A stretch of DNA of 64,000 nt from Lachnospiraceae bacterium XBD2001 (GCA_900116395.1 FPAN01000002.1:248001-312000); one strand, 5' to 3'. Positions 17,470 through 26,287 are shown, counted from the first letter of the stretch. Notes: a model not told the origin generated them from the letters alone. Program-made: numbers and translations.

Positions 17470-18825
17470 ATGGATTTTACGTCATTTCTAAACCCTGCGA
17501 ATATACAGGATACCCCGAGACTTTTTACCGCTATCGCCGAGTGGCTGGCGGTATTTGTTTATTTCAATATTTATAAAAGAAGACACCACGGATGGTTCTT
17601 CGTGGGGCAGTGCGCCCTGACCCTGGCGGTGCTGGTGGTATTCCAATACATGGCGGGAATTTTGCCCATCGGATTCTGGATTCCTACCATGATCGGAGCT
17701 GTGGCGCTGATGTATTTTTCCTTGTATTTGGTGTTGGATATCAAGCCCAAGGATTGCGGTGTCATCACCACCCACGCCTTCGTATTGGCGGAGTTTGCGG
17801 CCAGCTTGTACAAGCAGCTCCATGTGTGGGCAGTTTGGATTTTGAATCTGGAGAGTTTGGTACTGTCATTTGCCGTGATGCTGGTGGTGTTCACCCTGAC
17901 CTATGTGGTGTATTTTCACTTCGAGCGGGGAAACATGCCCACCCAGCGCAACCTGAACGTGACCACCAAGGAGCTGGTCAGCGTAATGGCCACCGGTATT
18001 GGTGCTTTTATCATGAGTAACATCAGTTTCGTCACCACCCAGACGCCTTTTTCCGCAACGGAGAACATGCTCTATGTCCGGACTCTTGTAGACTTTGGAG
18101 GCTTGCTGATGCTGATGACGGAGATGGGCCGGCGCAACGAGATGGCGGCCAAGAATGATAATGACGCCATCAATATGCTCTTCCAGAAGCAGTACGAGCA
18201 GTACAAGCTGGCCATCGACAATTCCGAGGCTCTGCGGAAGGAAATGCATGATATGAAGCACTATGTCATGGCGCTAAAAAACGAGGATGACCCTGCGAAG
18301 CGCGCGGAGGTCCTTGATGACATGGAGCAGGCCATCGCCATCCAGGAGTCCTTCATGAACACCGGCAACCGGGTGTTGGATGTGATTCTTACCACCAAGA
18401 GCCTGCAGTGTCAGAAGAAGGGCATTACCTTAAATGCCATGATTGACGGGGATATCTTAGCCGGCATTCATGTGAAGGATATCTGTTCCTTATTTGGTAA
18501 CGTCATCGACAACGCTATTGAGGCCACCCAGATGATTGAGGAGAAGGAAAAGCGCCTGATCACCCTGTCGGTGCGCAGCCGCAACAAGTTCATTATCATC
18601 GAATGCGAGAATTATTCGGACCCGTCGTCCGTGCGGTTGAAGAAGAACCAGCGGCGGATCTTCGGAAGTGACGACCTGCCGAAGACTACCAAGCGGGATA
18701 ATGTGAAGCACGGCTATGGCCTGAAGTCCATCGCCCAGGTGGCGGAAAAATACGGCGGCGCCATGAACTGTTCCTATGAGGACGGCTGGTTCAAGGTGAA
18801 GGTGTTGCTGGCGAATAGAGATTAG
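17470..18825 (+). CDS. GHKL-type sensor histidine kinase (AgrC/LytS-like)
   Basis: 451 residues. About six transmembrane helices fill residues 15-215 with short loops, so the ligand may be sensed in or near the membrane. A helix leads to the phospho-acceptor region ALRKEMHDMKHYV, where H260 (followed by Asp) is the likely phosphorylated residue. The GHKL ATPase follows: N-box FGNVIDNAIEAT and G-box GYGLKSIAQVAEKYGG. This arrangement is seen in kinases that detect peptides or cell-envelope signals. No AgrB or AgrD gene is nearby, so the signal is unknown. RBS GGAGG lies before ATG. It forms a two-gene operon with the LytTR regulator, ended by a terminator at 18831. Confidence 0.92.
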   Translation: MDFTSFLNPANIQDTPRLFTAIAEWLAVFVYFNIYKRRHHGWFFVGQCALTLAVLVVFQYMAGILPIGFWIPTMIGAVALMYFSLYLVLDIKPKDCGVITTHAFVLAEFAASLYKQLHVWAVWILNLESLVLSFAVMLVVFTLTYVVYFHFERGNMPTQRNLNVTTKELVSVMATGIGAFIMSNISFVTTQTPFSATENMLYVRTLVDFGGLLMLMTEMGRRNEMAAKNDNDAINMLFQKQYEQYKLAIDNSEALRKEMHDMKHYVMALKNEDDPAKRAEVLDDMEQAIAIQESFMNTGNRVLDVILTTKSLQCQKKGITLNAMIDGDILAGIHVKDICSLFGNVIDNAIEATQMIEEKEKRLITLSVRSRNKFIIIECENYSDPSSVRLKKNQRRIFGSDDLPKTTKRDNVKHGYGLKSIAQVAEKYGGAMNCSYEDGWFKVKVLLANRD

Positions 18826-18830
18826 GATAT

Positions 18831-18862
18831 GTCCCGGGACGCAGTGCGCCCCGGGGCTTTTT
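18831..18862 (+). terminator. Intrinsic terminator after the sensor kinase
   Basis: GTCCCGGG (from 18831) pairs with CCCGGGGC (to 18857), with one mismatch before an inner CGCA/TGCG stem. A T-run follows at 18858-18862. Confidence 0.88.
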
Positions 18863-18875
18863 ATATACCCCTATG

Positions 18876-18943
18876 CAAGTTATCACGGATAATTGACAAG
18901 TTATCCTTGGGACGAATACATCCGGGGGAATCCATGTTATAAA
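18876..18943 (+). promoter_or_regulatory. Promoter region with direct and inverted repeats upstream of the first GH3 gene
   Basis: TTGACA (18893-18898) sits exactly between the arms of an inverted repeat GGATAA (18887-18892) and TTATCC (18901-18906). CAAGTTATC occurs twice, at 18876-18884 and 18897-18905, 21 bases apart or two helical turns. The matching -10 is imperfect (ATACAT near 18916). An extended TGTTATAAA at 18935-18943 is an alternative. A regulator covering the -35 is likely. Confidence 0.6.
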
Positions 18944-18971
18944 CAAGATACAAGAATGAAGGAGGAGTGCC

Positions 18972-21332
18972 GTGAACGCGAAAGAGATTATTTCAAAGCT
19001 GACATTGATGGAGAAGGCAGCATTGTTGAGCGGGAAGAATGAATGGGAGTCACGTGATATCCCGAGATTGGACATCCAGTCCATAACGTTTTCCGATGGA
19101 CCTCATGGCTTAAGACGCCAGGAGGGTGAGGGAGATCACTTAGGACTGAATGCATCCCTGCCGGCGACGTGCTTTCCAACGGCTGCAACCGTAGCCAATA
19201 GCTGGGATCCACAGCTTGGAGAGACCATAGGTAAGGCCTTGGGCGAAGAAGCAGTAGCGCAGAACGTAGACGTATTGCTTGGACCTGGACTGAATATGAA
19301 GCGCTCGCCTCTTTGCGGACGGAATTTCGAATATTTCTCCGAAGACCCAATCTTAGCAGGTAAGATGGCAGCGGCTTATATCCGCGGTATCCAGAGCCAG
19401 CACATCTATGCATGTCCGAAGCACTTTGCCGTGAACTCCAGAGAGTATCGAAGAATGGCAATGAACGCAGTGGTAGATGAGCGAACCTTAAGAGAGATTT
19501 ATCTCACCGCATTTGAGATTGCGGTAAAAGAGGGCGGAGCGAAGACCATTATGTCTTCCTACAACGAGGTCAACGGAGAGTACGCCAACGAGAACAAGCA
19601 TCTTCTGGTAGATATCTTAAGAGAAGAATGGGGCTTCGACGGCATCGTTGTCACCGACTGGGGTGCCAGCAATGACCATGTGGCCGGCGTGAAGTGCCAG
19701 TCCAATGTAGAGATGCCAAACCCGGGCTTGGATTCCGCAAGAGAGCTGATTACCGCAGCAACCGAAGGAAGCGGACGCATCACGGAAGAAGAAATCGATC
19801 GTGCCATCCTTCCAATCATCGAAGCAGCCTTATATGTAAAAGAGAACGACCACACCAAGGGCTTTGACGTAGACGCACACCATGCCATTGCCCATGCAGC
19901 GGCAGTACAGTCCGCAGTTCTATTAAAGAACGACGAGGACATTCTTCCGCTCCCGGCCGGCACCAAGGTGTGCCTCAAGGGACCATTCGTAGAGAAGCCA
20001 AGATATCAGGGTAGCGGAAGCTCCCAGGTAAACTCTACCAAGGTAGAGACCATTGCAGAAGAGATTAAAAACTATGACTTAATCATCGAAGAAAATCCGG
20101 AGAAGGCAGACGTGGTATTGTTCTTCTTCGGCTTAGATGAAATCGCAGAGAGCGAAGGCGGCGACCGTATGTCTATGGACGTACCGGAGTACCAGATCAA
20201 GGAGTTAGAGAGCCTGACGGTATTCAATAAGCACATCATCGGTGTGATGAGTGCCGGAAGCACAGTAAAGATGCCATGGATCGGTAACCTTCAGGCATTA
20301 CTCCACGGCTACTTAACCGGCCAGGCAGGCGCCAGCGCCCTGTTAGATATCATCACCGGCAAGGAAATCCCAACCGGTAAGTTGAGTGAATCTTATCCAT
20401 TCGCTTACGCCGATTGTTCCATCTTCAATTACGCAGGACAGGAACGCCGCAACCTCCAGTATCGCGAAGGACCGTTCATCGGATACCGCTACTACGATAC
20501 CGCAGAGGTGGCTGTTCAGTTCCCATTCGGATATGGACTTAGCTACACTACTTATTCCTACAGCGGCTTAACCGTAAGCGAGAATGTTGTAACCTTTACC
20601 GTCACCAATACCGGTAAGCGAGACGGAGCCGAGATTACCCAGCTCTACGTTGGCAAAAAAGACAGTGGCCTGATTCGTCCGAAGAAGGAATTAAAAGGAT
20701 TCCAGAAGGTATGGCTCAAAGCCGGAGAATCCAAGGAAGTCACCATTCCATTCGATGATAAGACCTTCCGTTACTTCTCCACCGTATCCAATCAGTGGGA
20801 AGTGGAAGGCGGCGAGTACCAGATCTATGTTGGTGCCAATGTAGCAGATACTCCGTTAACCGGCGTCATCACCAAGAGCGCAACCATTACGGAGCTTCCA
20901 TACGACATCGACAAGCTTCCAAGTTATAAGAGCGGACAGGTACGAAACGTACACTACGAAGAATTCGAGAAGCTCTACGCCAAGGCACTGCCGGATGAGA
21001 AGGTAGGACCGTTGGAAATCAACGATGCCTTGTGCCAGATGAAGGATGCCAAGAGTGGCTTGTGCCGAGGCGTCTATAAGATATTGAAGAAAAATCTGGA
21101 TAAGTCCTACGAGAAGGGTGTACCGGATTTGAACACCATGTTCATCTACAACATGCCATTCCGCGCATTGTGCAAGATGAGCGGCGGCATCATCTCCAGA
21201 GAGATGGTAGAGAGCATCGTGGTGATTGCCAACGGCCATTTCTTCAAGGGCTTCGGTGGTGTCATCGTTGGATTTTTCAAGAATGCAAGCGCCAACAAGA
21301 AGTACGAGAAGCGCCTGTATCACAAAGAATAA
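18972..21332 (+). CDS. Glycoside hydrolase family 3, beta-glucosidase-like
   Basis: 786 residues from GTG 18972, six bases after AAGGAGG. It has the ordinary GH3 order: barrel first (about 1-290), then the alpha/beta sandwich (to about 540, with GSGSSQVNSTKVET), then a fibronectin III-like domain (LTVSENVVTFTVTNTGKRDGAE). The catalytic nucleophile is D229 in GIVVTDWGAS. Substrate-binding motifs KHFAVNSREYRR and GRNFEYFSEDP are present. Residues from about 650 add a roughly 130-residue C-terminal part with a hydrophobic patch, not explained by the core family. There is no signal peptide, so it should be cytosolic and cleave imported beta-glucosides or similar oligosaccharides. Confidence 0.92.
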   Translation: MNAKEIISKLTLMEKAALLSGKNEWESRDIPRLDIQSITFSDGPHGLRRQEGEGDHLGLNASLPATCFPTAATVANSWDPQLGETIGKALGEEAVAQNVDVLLGPGLNMKRSPLCGRNFEYFSEDPILAGKMAAAYIRGIQSQHIYACPKHFAVNSREYRRMAMNAVVDERTLREIYLTAFEIAVKEGGAKTIMSSYNEVNGEYANENKHLLVDILREEWGFDGIVVTDWGASNDHVAGVKCQSNVEMPNPGLDSARELITAATEGSGRITEEEIDRAILPIIEAALYVKENDHTKGFDVDAHHAIAHAAAVQSAVLLKNDEDILPLPAGTKVCLKGPFVEKPRYQGSGSSQVNSTKVETIAEEIKNYDLIIEENPEKADVVLFFFGLDEIAESEGGDRMSMDVPEYQIKELESLTVFNKHIIGVMSAGSTVKMPWIGNLQALLHGYLTGQAGASALLDIITGKEIPTGKLSESYPFAYADCSIFNYAGQERRNLQYREGPFIGYRYYDTAEVAVQFPFGYGLSYTTYSYSGLTVSENVVTFTVTNTGKRDGAEITQLYVGKKDSGLIRPKKELKGFQKVWLKAGESKEVTIPFDDKTFRYFSTVSNQWEVEGGEYQIYVGANVADTPLTGVITKSATITELPYDIDKLPSYKSGQVRNVHYEEFEKLYAKALPDEKVGPLEINDALCQMKDAKSGLCRGVYKILKKNLDKSYEKGVPDLNTMFIYNMPFRALCKMSGGIISREMVESIVVIANGHFFKGFGGVIVGFFKNASANKKYEKRLYHKE

Positions 21333-21347
21333 AAGGGGTAATACAGA

Positions 21348-21911
21348 ATGAATTATTGGAAAACATTTGAAGAAAAATATCCCAAAGCGGCCAAGTGGAT
21401 CCGCGAAGGTGGATTGTTCGTCATCGTAAGTAATGTCATTACCGTTTTCAAGTGGTTGTTACTCAATGTCCTGCCACAGGCCTTCTCCTTCTTGGGCGAT
21501 AAGGCCTTCGGTTGGCCGGGCATCCCGATCACCGTGTTGGGAGAGACCTTCCAGTGGAACATCTTAGGATATGACCAGGCCAACGGCGGATTGGCTTACT
21601 TTACCGCCTATATGGTAGCCATGGTGATTGGCGAGTGCATCAACTTCCCAATCCAGAAGATCTTCGTCTTCCGTAACCATGAGAAGCCATACAAGCAGAT
21701 TGCATGGTATGTGGCAGCATTCATCGTGATTACCTGTATCGTCAACTCCATCAATTGTATCTGGGTGGCAGTTGCAGCGAAGTTCGTATCCCCGTGGATC
21801 TACAACATCGCAACCACCGTATTAAACGGCGGCGTCTCCATGGTGGTCTTCTTCTTCGTGAATAAGATTATTTTCCCGGAGACACCAAAGGCCAACATCG
21901 AGGCCGAATAA
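21348..21911 (+). CDS. GtrA-like four-helix membrane protein
   Basis: 187 residues with about four hydrophobic helices. INFPIQKIFVFRNHE resembles the GtrA signature (usually a membrane helix ending in N-x-F-W-x-F). GtrA proteins are thought to help move lipid-linked sugars across the membrane. The N-terminal part is longer than in short GtrA proteins and includes a 40-residue insertion with GWPGIPITVLGETFQWNILGYDQANGG. It lies 15 bases after one GH3 gene and 79 before the second, suggesting a shared role with the two enzymes. A weak AAAGGG/CCCTTT hairpin (21920-21941) follows, before the next gene. Confidence 0.65.
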   Translation: MNYWKTFEEKYPKAAKWIREGGLFVIVSNVITVFKWLLLNVLPQAFSFLGDKAFGWPGIPITVLGETFQWNILGYDQANGGLAYFTAYMVAMVIGECINFPIQKIFVFRNHEKPYKQIAWYVAAFIVITCIVNSINCIWVAVAAKFVSPWIYNIATTVLNGGVSMVVFFFVNKIIFPETPKANIEAE

Positions 21912-21990
21912 AATGGTTTAAAGGGATGTAGCAGGCCCTTTGAATAGATGAATTTTTTCATGCGAGTTACTAAAAAGGAGGAGAGAGAGC

Positions 21991-24936
21991 ATGTTAGGAA
22001 TTAACATCGCGGACGTGATTGCCGTCCTCAAAACCATGATTCCACAGCTGATTATCATCGGCGTGGTATTGGTTGCAGCGATTATCATCTCGCTGGTAGC
22101 AATCAAGGTGAAAAAGCCACTCAAGGGCTTTTTAAGAAAGGAAGCATGGTTAGCATTCTTCTTAACCTTAGTCATTGTGGTAACACAGATTATTTTGGTA
22201 CCGATGTACTCCATGGTCAACATGGCAATGGGCGGCGGCACCATTTCTGATGAAGCCATTGAAGAGGCAAAAGCATTGTGTACCGAGATCGCAGAAGAGG
22301 GCGTTGTTCTTCTTAAGAACGACGGAGCTGCACTCCCGTTAGCAGAGGGAAGCAAGGTCAATGTTTTTGGATGGTCTTCCACCAACCCAATCTACGGCGG
22401 AACCGGATCCGGAGCATTATCGGATGCATATCCAACTGTAGACTTCTTAACCGGACTTACCGACGCAGGTATCCAGTACAACCAGGACTTGGTTGATTTC
22501 TATACCGGCTGGAGACAGGACCGTCCAATGGTAGGCATGATGGGCCAGGATTGGACCATTCCGGAGCCGAAGGTATCTGAGTACGGAAGCTTGATTTCCG
22601 ATGCGAAAGATTATTCCGATACCGCTATTTTCTTCATCGCTCGTTCCGGTGGAGAGGGCGCAGACCTTCCTACATCCTATGACGGAGCGGATACCTTCTC
22701 TGCAGAAGGACCATTCGGAGCTATGGGTGTACGTTACTCTGAGCAGAAGGACGATTTGGATGCATCCAAGTCTTACTTAGAGCTGTCCAACAGAGAGAAG
22801 GCACTTCTTGACGAAGTAACCAAGAACTTCGACAAGGTTATCGTAGTAGTAAACTCCGCTAATGCTATGGAGCTTGGCTTCGTTAACGACTATGAGCAGA
22901 TTAAGTCTGTACTGTACTGCCCGGGAACCGGCCAGACCGGATTCGACGGACTTGGCGAGATTCTTGCAGGACAGGTAAACCCATCCGGTAAGACTGCAGA
23001 TACATTCGTTGCAGATCTTTTTGCAACACCAACCGCTAACAACTTCGGCGACTTCGATTACACCAACATGGAAGAGTATGGTGTAGACAACTTCTTCGCA
23101 GAAGGCGGCAAGGCATACCCAACCTTCGTAAATTACGTAGAGGGCATTTATGTTGGATATCGTTACTATGAGACTGCATATGCGGAAGCACAGGCAGGCA
23201 ACATGGAATTCGATTACGACGCACAGGTTCTGTACCCATTCGGATACGGACTGTCTTACACCACCTTCAAGCAGGAGATGGGCAAAATCAATAACGACGG
23301 CGAGACCGTATCTTTTGACGTAACCGTAACCAATACCGGTGACGTTGCAGGTAAGGACGTCGTAGAAGTATACTACAACCCACCATATACCAACGGTGGT
23401 ATTGAAAAATCCGCAGCAAACTTAATTGAGTTCGCGAAGACCGAGACCTTGGAGCCGGGCGCTTCACAGACCATTACCGTATCCTTCAAGTTAGAGGATA
23501 TGGCATCCTACGATACTTATGGTAAGGGATGCTACGTATTAGAGGCCGGAGACTATGAGATCTCCATCAACTCCGATGCACACAACAAGATTGCATCCAA
23601 TACTGTAACCGTTGGATCTACCGTAGTCTATGACGAGTCCAACAAGCGTAGCAGCGACGCAGAAGTAGCAACTAACAAGTTCGATTTTGCAGAGGGCGAT
23701 GTGACCTATCTCTCCCGTGCAGACGGATTTGCAAACTATGCAGAGGCAACTGCAGCTCCTGCATCCTTCGAACTGGCTGATCAGTACAAGGCAGAATACG
23801 TAAACAATACCAACTACAACGAAGCAGACTACAACAACGATGCTGACGAGATGCCTACAACCGGCGCGAAGAACGGCGTGAAGTGGGAAGACCTTCGAGA
23901 TAAGGATTATGACGATCCAATGTGGGATCAGCTGTTAGATCAGTTAACTCCTGCAGAGATGAACACCTTAATTGAGTTAGGTGGTTATGAGACCTCCGCA
24001 ATCAAGTCCATTGGTAAGCCAATGACCTACGACTGCGACGGCCCTGCATCCATCAACAACAACTTCACACATCAGGGCTCCATCGGATTCCCGGCAGCAG
24101 TCATGATTGCTTGCACCTGGAACAAGGATATCGCTCATGCATTCGGTGCTTCCATCGGACGTATGGCCAACGATATGGATGTATCCGGATGGTACGCACC
24201 TGCAACCAATACCCACAGATCTGCATTCGCAGGACGTAACTTCGAGTACTACTCTGAGGATGGCGTATTGGCAGGCTGGATGTGTGCAAACGCTGTGATC
24301 GGCGCAAGAGAGTATGGCGTATACTCCTACGTAAAGCATTTTGCAACCAACGATCAGGAGACCAACCGTACCGGACTCTTATGCACATGGCTCAACGAGC
24401 AGTCTATGCGTGAGATCTACCTGAAGTCCTTCGAAATCGCATTCAAGAACGGTAACCCTGGAGCAACCATGGTAGCCTTCAACAACATCGGTGTGGTACC
24501 TGCTGAGGCATGCCCACAGTTGTTAAATGACGTACTTCGTGGCGAGTGGGGATTCCGCGGATTCGCTGAGACCGATTACTTCGGCGGATACGGATACCAG
24601 GATGCAGACCGTATGATTCGAAACGGCTGTGACTTGATGCTGGCAACATACTCTACACCGGAGTCTACCGTTACCGACCAGGAATCTGCAACCAGCTTGC
24701 AGGCTATGAGAACTGCAGCTCACAACATTCTCTACACCACCGTAAACAGCCGTGCTTACGATAGTGCAAACGCAGGTATGCCGACATGGCAGATTATCCT
24801 GATCTGCATCGACGTACTCCTAGTAGCACTGATTGCATTCCTTGAGTACCGTGCCATCAAGACCTTTCTTGCTAAGAAAAAAGAGATGGAACCGGCAGTG
24901 GAGGATGCTACTACCGAGGAAAAGACGGAAGAATAA
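21991..24936 (+). CDS. Membrane-anchored glycoside hydrolase family 3 with reversed domain order
   Basis: 981 residues; RBS AAAGGAGGAG. Two N-terminal helices (about 17-40 and 49-70) flank a lysine-rich loop. A third helix near the C-terminus (about 930-950) is followed by lysines. The positive-inside rule places the catalytic part outside the cell. The usual GH3 C-terminal sandwich comes first (EEGVVLLKNDGAALPL), then the fibronectin-like domain (FGYGLSYTTF...VTVTNTGDVAGKD). The barrel comes last: CDGPASINN, GRNFEYYSEDG, KHFATNDQET and nucleophile D862 in GFAETDYFGG. Reversed order is known for some Ruminococcus and Butyrivibrio beta-glucosidases. A surface-bound enzyme acting on oligosaccharides is the inference. 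Confidence 0.9.
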   Translation: MLGINIADVIAVLKTMIPQLIIIGVVLVAAIIISLVAIKVKKPLKGFLRKEAWLAFFLTLVIVVTQIILVPMYSMVNMAMGGGTISDEAIEEAKALCTEIAEEGVVLLKNDGAALPLAEGSKVNVFGWSSTNPIYGGTGSGALSDAYPTVDFLTGLTDAGIQYNQDLVDFYTGWRQDRPMVGMMGQDWTIPEPKVSEYGSLISDAKDYSDTAIFFIARSGGEGADLPTSYDGADTFSAEGPFGAMGVRYSEQKDDLDASKSYLELSNREKALLDEVTKNFDKVIVVVNSANAMELGFVNDYEQIKSVLYCPGTGQTGFDGLGEILAGQVNPSGKTADTFVADLFATPTANNFGDFDYTNMEEYGVDNFFAEGGKAYPTFVNYVEGIYVGYRYYETAYAEAQAGNMEFDYDAQVLYPFGYGLSYTTFKQEMGKINNDGETVSFDVTVTNTGDVAGKDVVEVYYNPPYTNGGIEKSAANLIEFAKTETLEPGASQTITVSFKLEDMASYDTYGKGCYVLEAGDYEISINSDAHNKIASNTVTVGSTVVYDESNKRSSDAEVATNKFDFAEGDVTYLSRADGFANYAEATAAPASFELADQYKAEYVNNTNYNEADYNNDADEMPTTGAKNGVKWEDLRDKDYDDPMWDQLLDQLTPAEMNTLIELGGYETSAIKSIGKPMTYDCDGPASINNNFTHQGSIGFPAAVMIACTWNKDIAHAFGASIGRMANDMDVSGWYAPATNTHRSAFAGRNFEYYSEDGVLAGWMCANAVIGAREYGVYSYVKHFATNDQETNRTGLLCTWLNEQSMREIYLKSFEIAFKNGNPGATMVAFNNIGVVPAEACPQLLNDVLRGEWGFRGFAETDYFGGYGYQDADRMIRNGCDLMLATYSTPESTVTDQESATSLQAMRTAAHNILYTTVNSRAYDSANAGMPTWQIILICIDVLLVALIAFLEYRAIKTFLAKKKEMEPAVEDATTEEKTEE

Positions 24937-24984
24937 GTAGTCCAAGAGGGTGGCCTCTTAGATGATATATGTTCTTAAGTGAAG

Positions 24985-25022
24985 AGAAGTTCCTGTCCGT
25001 AAGGACGGGGACTTCTTTTATT
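24985..25022 (+). terminator. Intrinsic terminator after the GH3 operon
   Basis: A continuous 14-bp stem (24985-24998 with 25003-25016, two G-U pairs) has loop GTAA and is followed by TTTTATTT. A smaller AAGAGG/CCTCTT hairpin lies just before it at 24944-24959. Confidence 0.9.
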
Positions 25023-25035
25023 TGGGGAAAATGTG

Positions 25036-25041
25036 TATAAT
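25036..25041 (+). promoter_or_regulatory. -10 element very close to the VanZ start codon
   Basis: TATAAT at 25036-25041 ends seven bases before ATG 25049. If used, transcription would begin at or next to that ATG. The -35 is poor. No ribosome-binding site precedes the ATG, so a leaderless message is plausible. Confidence 0.45.
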
Positions 25042-25048
25042 CCAAGTC

Positions 25049-25537
25049 ATGGAAGAGAAAAATACAACGTTAAAAAAATGGATATATCGCATCTTGGCAG
25101 TGCTGTGGATGGTGGTCATCTTCGCACATTCCGCCATGGATGCCACGGATTCCTCACAGGAGAGCGGCGTGGTGGTGACTTTTATTACGCAGCATTTGAT
25201 TCCGGGCTATGAGGAAATGGATGCCGGGCAGCAAGCGAAGATTACGGATACGGTTACTATCATCGTTCGTAAGGGCGCTCATATGGCCGAATACGCCATC
25301 TTAGGATTCCTCTTGGCCGGAGCCCTTGAGATTCGTCATCTGTTTATTCTGTGGCTGGTAGCATGGATGATAGCCATCGCCTATGCAGGAACGGATGAAT
25401 TCCACCAGACCTTCGTCCCGGGACGAAGCGGAGAGCTTCGGGATGTATGTGTAGATGGGGCAGGTGCACTGATTGGCGTCAGTGTGAAGATTTGGATAGA
25501 AAAGATGAAGTTAAAAAAAGCCGACGCTATGAGTTAG
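25049..25537 (+). CDS. VanZ family membrane protein
   Basis: 162 residues from ATG 25049 (in-frame starts at 25022 and 25031 overlap the terminator tail and promoter). About four helices carry the VanZ pattern: WMVVIFAHSAMDATDSSQESG near the N-terminus, RKGAHMAEYAILGFL and GTDEFHQTFVPGRSGELRDVCVDGAGALIG. The conserved His, Glu and Asp residues are all present. The founding member gives low-level teicoplanin resistance, but most homologues are of unknown function in ordinary bacteria, and no glycopeptide resistance genes are near. Its last codons and TAG stop are part of a terminator stem shared with the opposing GtrA gene. Confidence 0.88.
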   Translation: MEEKNTTLKKWIYRILAVLWMVVIFAHSAMDATDSSQESGVVVTFITQHLIPGYEEMDAGQQAKITDTVTIIVRKGAHMAEYAILGFLLAGALEIRHLFILWLVAWMIAIAYAGTDEFHQTFVPGRSGELRDVCVDGAGALIGVSVKIWIEKMKLKKADAMS

Positions 25538-25553
25538 CGTCGGCATTATTTTT
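25513..25553. terminator. Bidirectional terminator overlapping both convergent stop codons
   Basis: GCCGACGCTA (25520-25529) and TAGCGTCGGC (25535-25544) form a perfect 10-bp stem with loop TGAGT. A-run 25513-25519 and the T-rich 3' side (25549-25553) let it work both ways. The VanZ stop (25535-25537) and the GtrA stop (25529-25527) both lie inside the stem. Confidence 0.92.
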
Positions 25554-26060
25554 GTCTGTTTTGAAAGCCCAGAGCTTGTTCATGAAGAAATTGATTGGAA
25601 CACTAACCAAGAGGTTAATGATTGGGGCAAATTCTTTTGGTATGCCAAATACCTGAACCCATAGGATGGATAAAACGGTATTCAGAAACAGGCCTGTGAA
25701 GGCATAGGAAATATATGTCTTTAATAACGTCTTCCAAATACTTCGCGTCTGGCCTTCTTTTTTGGTGAAGACGAAACGATTATTCCAATAGTAGGACCAC
25801 AGAACACTGAGAAAGAACGCAATAACCTGGGCAATAAGGTAATCGCTGTTTGGTAGTAAGTGGAAGTATTGAAAAGCCTTTAAACCTAATAAATAGATGA
25901 CGTAGGAAACAATGGTATTTGATAGTCCTACGATTCCAAACTTTACAAATTGTAGGAATGCCTGTATTTGATCTTCATTCAGTTTTAATCGAAATACTTT
26001 TAACAGGAAGAAGCGTACAATGGCTTCAACCCATTTCCATAGTGTGGAAACGATGTTCAT
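25527..26060 (-). CDS. GtrA family protein
   Basis: 177 residues on the minus strand with four hydrophobic helices. FVKFGIVGLSNTIVSYVIYLLGL is the typical GtrA first helix. SVLWSYYWNNRFVFTKKEGQ and INFFMNKLWAFK carry the repeated N-[RK]-x-[FW]-x-F signature at the ends of helices two and four. GtrA proteins are proposed to flip polyprenyl-phosphate-linked sugars for surface glycans. Its position directly before the polysaccharide locus, and a GtrB-like transferase at 58368, fit that role. RBS AAAAGGAGA precedes ATG at 26060. It converges on VanZ with an 11-base overlap of coding ends. Confidence 0.92.
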   Translation of the reverse strand: MNIVSTLWKWVEAIVRFFLLKVFRLKLNEDQIQAFLQFVKFGIVGLSNTIVSYVIYLLGLKAFQYFHLLPNSDYLIAQVIAFFLSVLWSYYWNNRFVFTKKEGQTRSIWKTLLKTYISYAFTGLFLNTVLSILWVQVFGIPKEFAPIINLLVSVPINFFMNKLWAFKTDKNNADANS

Positions 26061-26087
26061 GCAAATCTCCTTTTCGTAACTTCCAAT

Positions 26088-26116
26088 ATTATAGCGGGAT
26101 TAATGATAGAATACAA
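26088..26116 (-). promoter_or_regulatory. Promoter of the GtrA gene
   Basis: On the minus strand TATAAT at 26093-26088 is preceded at 17 bases by TTGTAT (26116-26111). It lies 28 bases upstream of the start codon. Confidence 0.6.
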
Positions 26117-26141
26117 ATGGCGGCATAGGCATGCTGTAAAG

Positions 26142-26209
26142 TTGAAAAAAGAGGCGTTTTTATCTATAATGCATATGTTACGTTTATGCTAATTTAGACG
26201 TAGTATAAT
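26142..26209 (+). promoter_or_regulatory. Promoter region of the polysaccharide locus
   Basis: TTGAAA (26142-26147), a 17-base spacer and perfect TATAAT (26165-26170) form a strong sigma-A promoter. A second TATAAT at 26204-26209 has no good -35. The first gives a leader of about 110 bases before the first gene. The leader is A/T-rich and I see no riboswitch or antiterminator consensus (no JUMPstart-like or LoaP element recognised). Confidence 0.75.
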
Positions 26210-26287
26210 AATACGACGAGAATAGTTTTTTGAAAGAAAAACAAATAATCGGAGTTTAATTATAATTAGGGAGAGAATGGAGATTAC

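Noticed and set aside
16734-18825. Agr-type quorum-sensing locus
   Set aside because: The kinase and LytTR regulator fit, but no AgrB-like membrane peptidase or AgrD-like short peptide gene is adjacent.
21920-21941. Terminator between the GtrA-like gene and the second GH3 gene
   Set aside because: The 6-bp AAAGGG/CCCTTT stem has a 10-base loop and no T-run; termination is unlikely.
25049-25537. Glycopeptide resistance determinant
   Set aside because: VanZ homologues are common in susceptible bacteria and no vanA/vanH/vanX genes are present.
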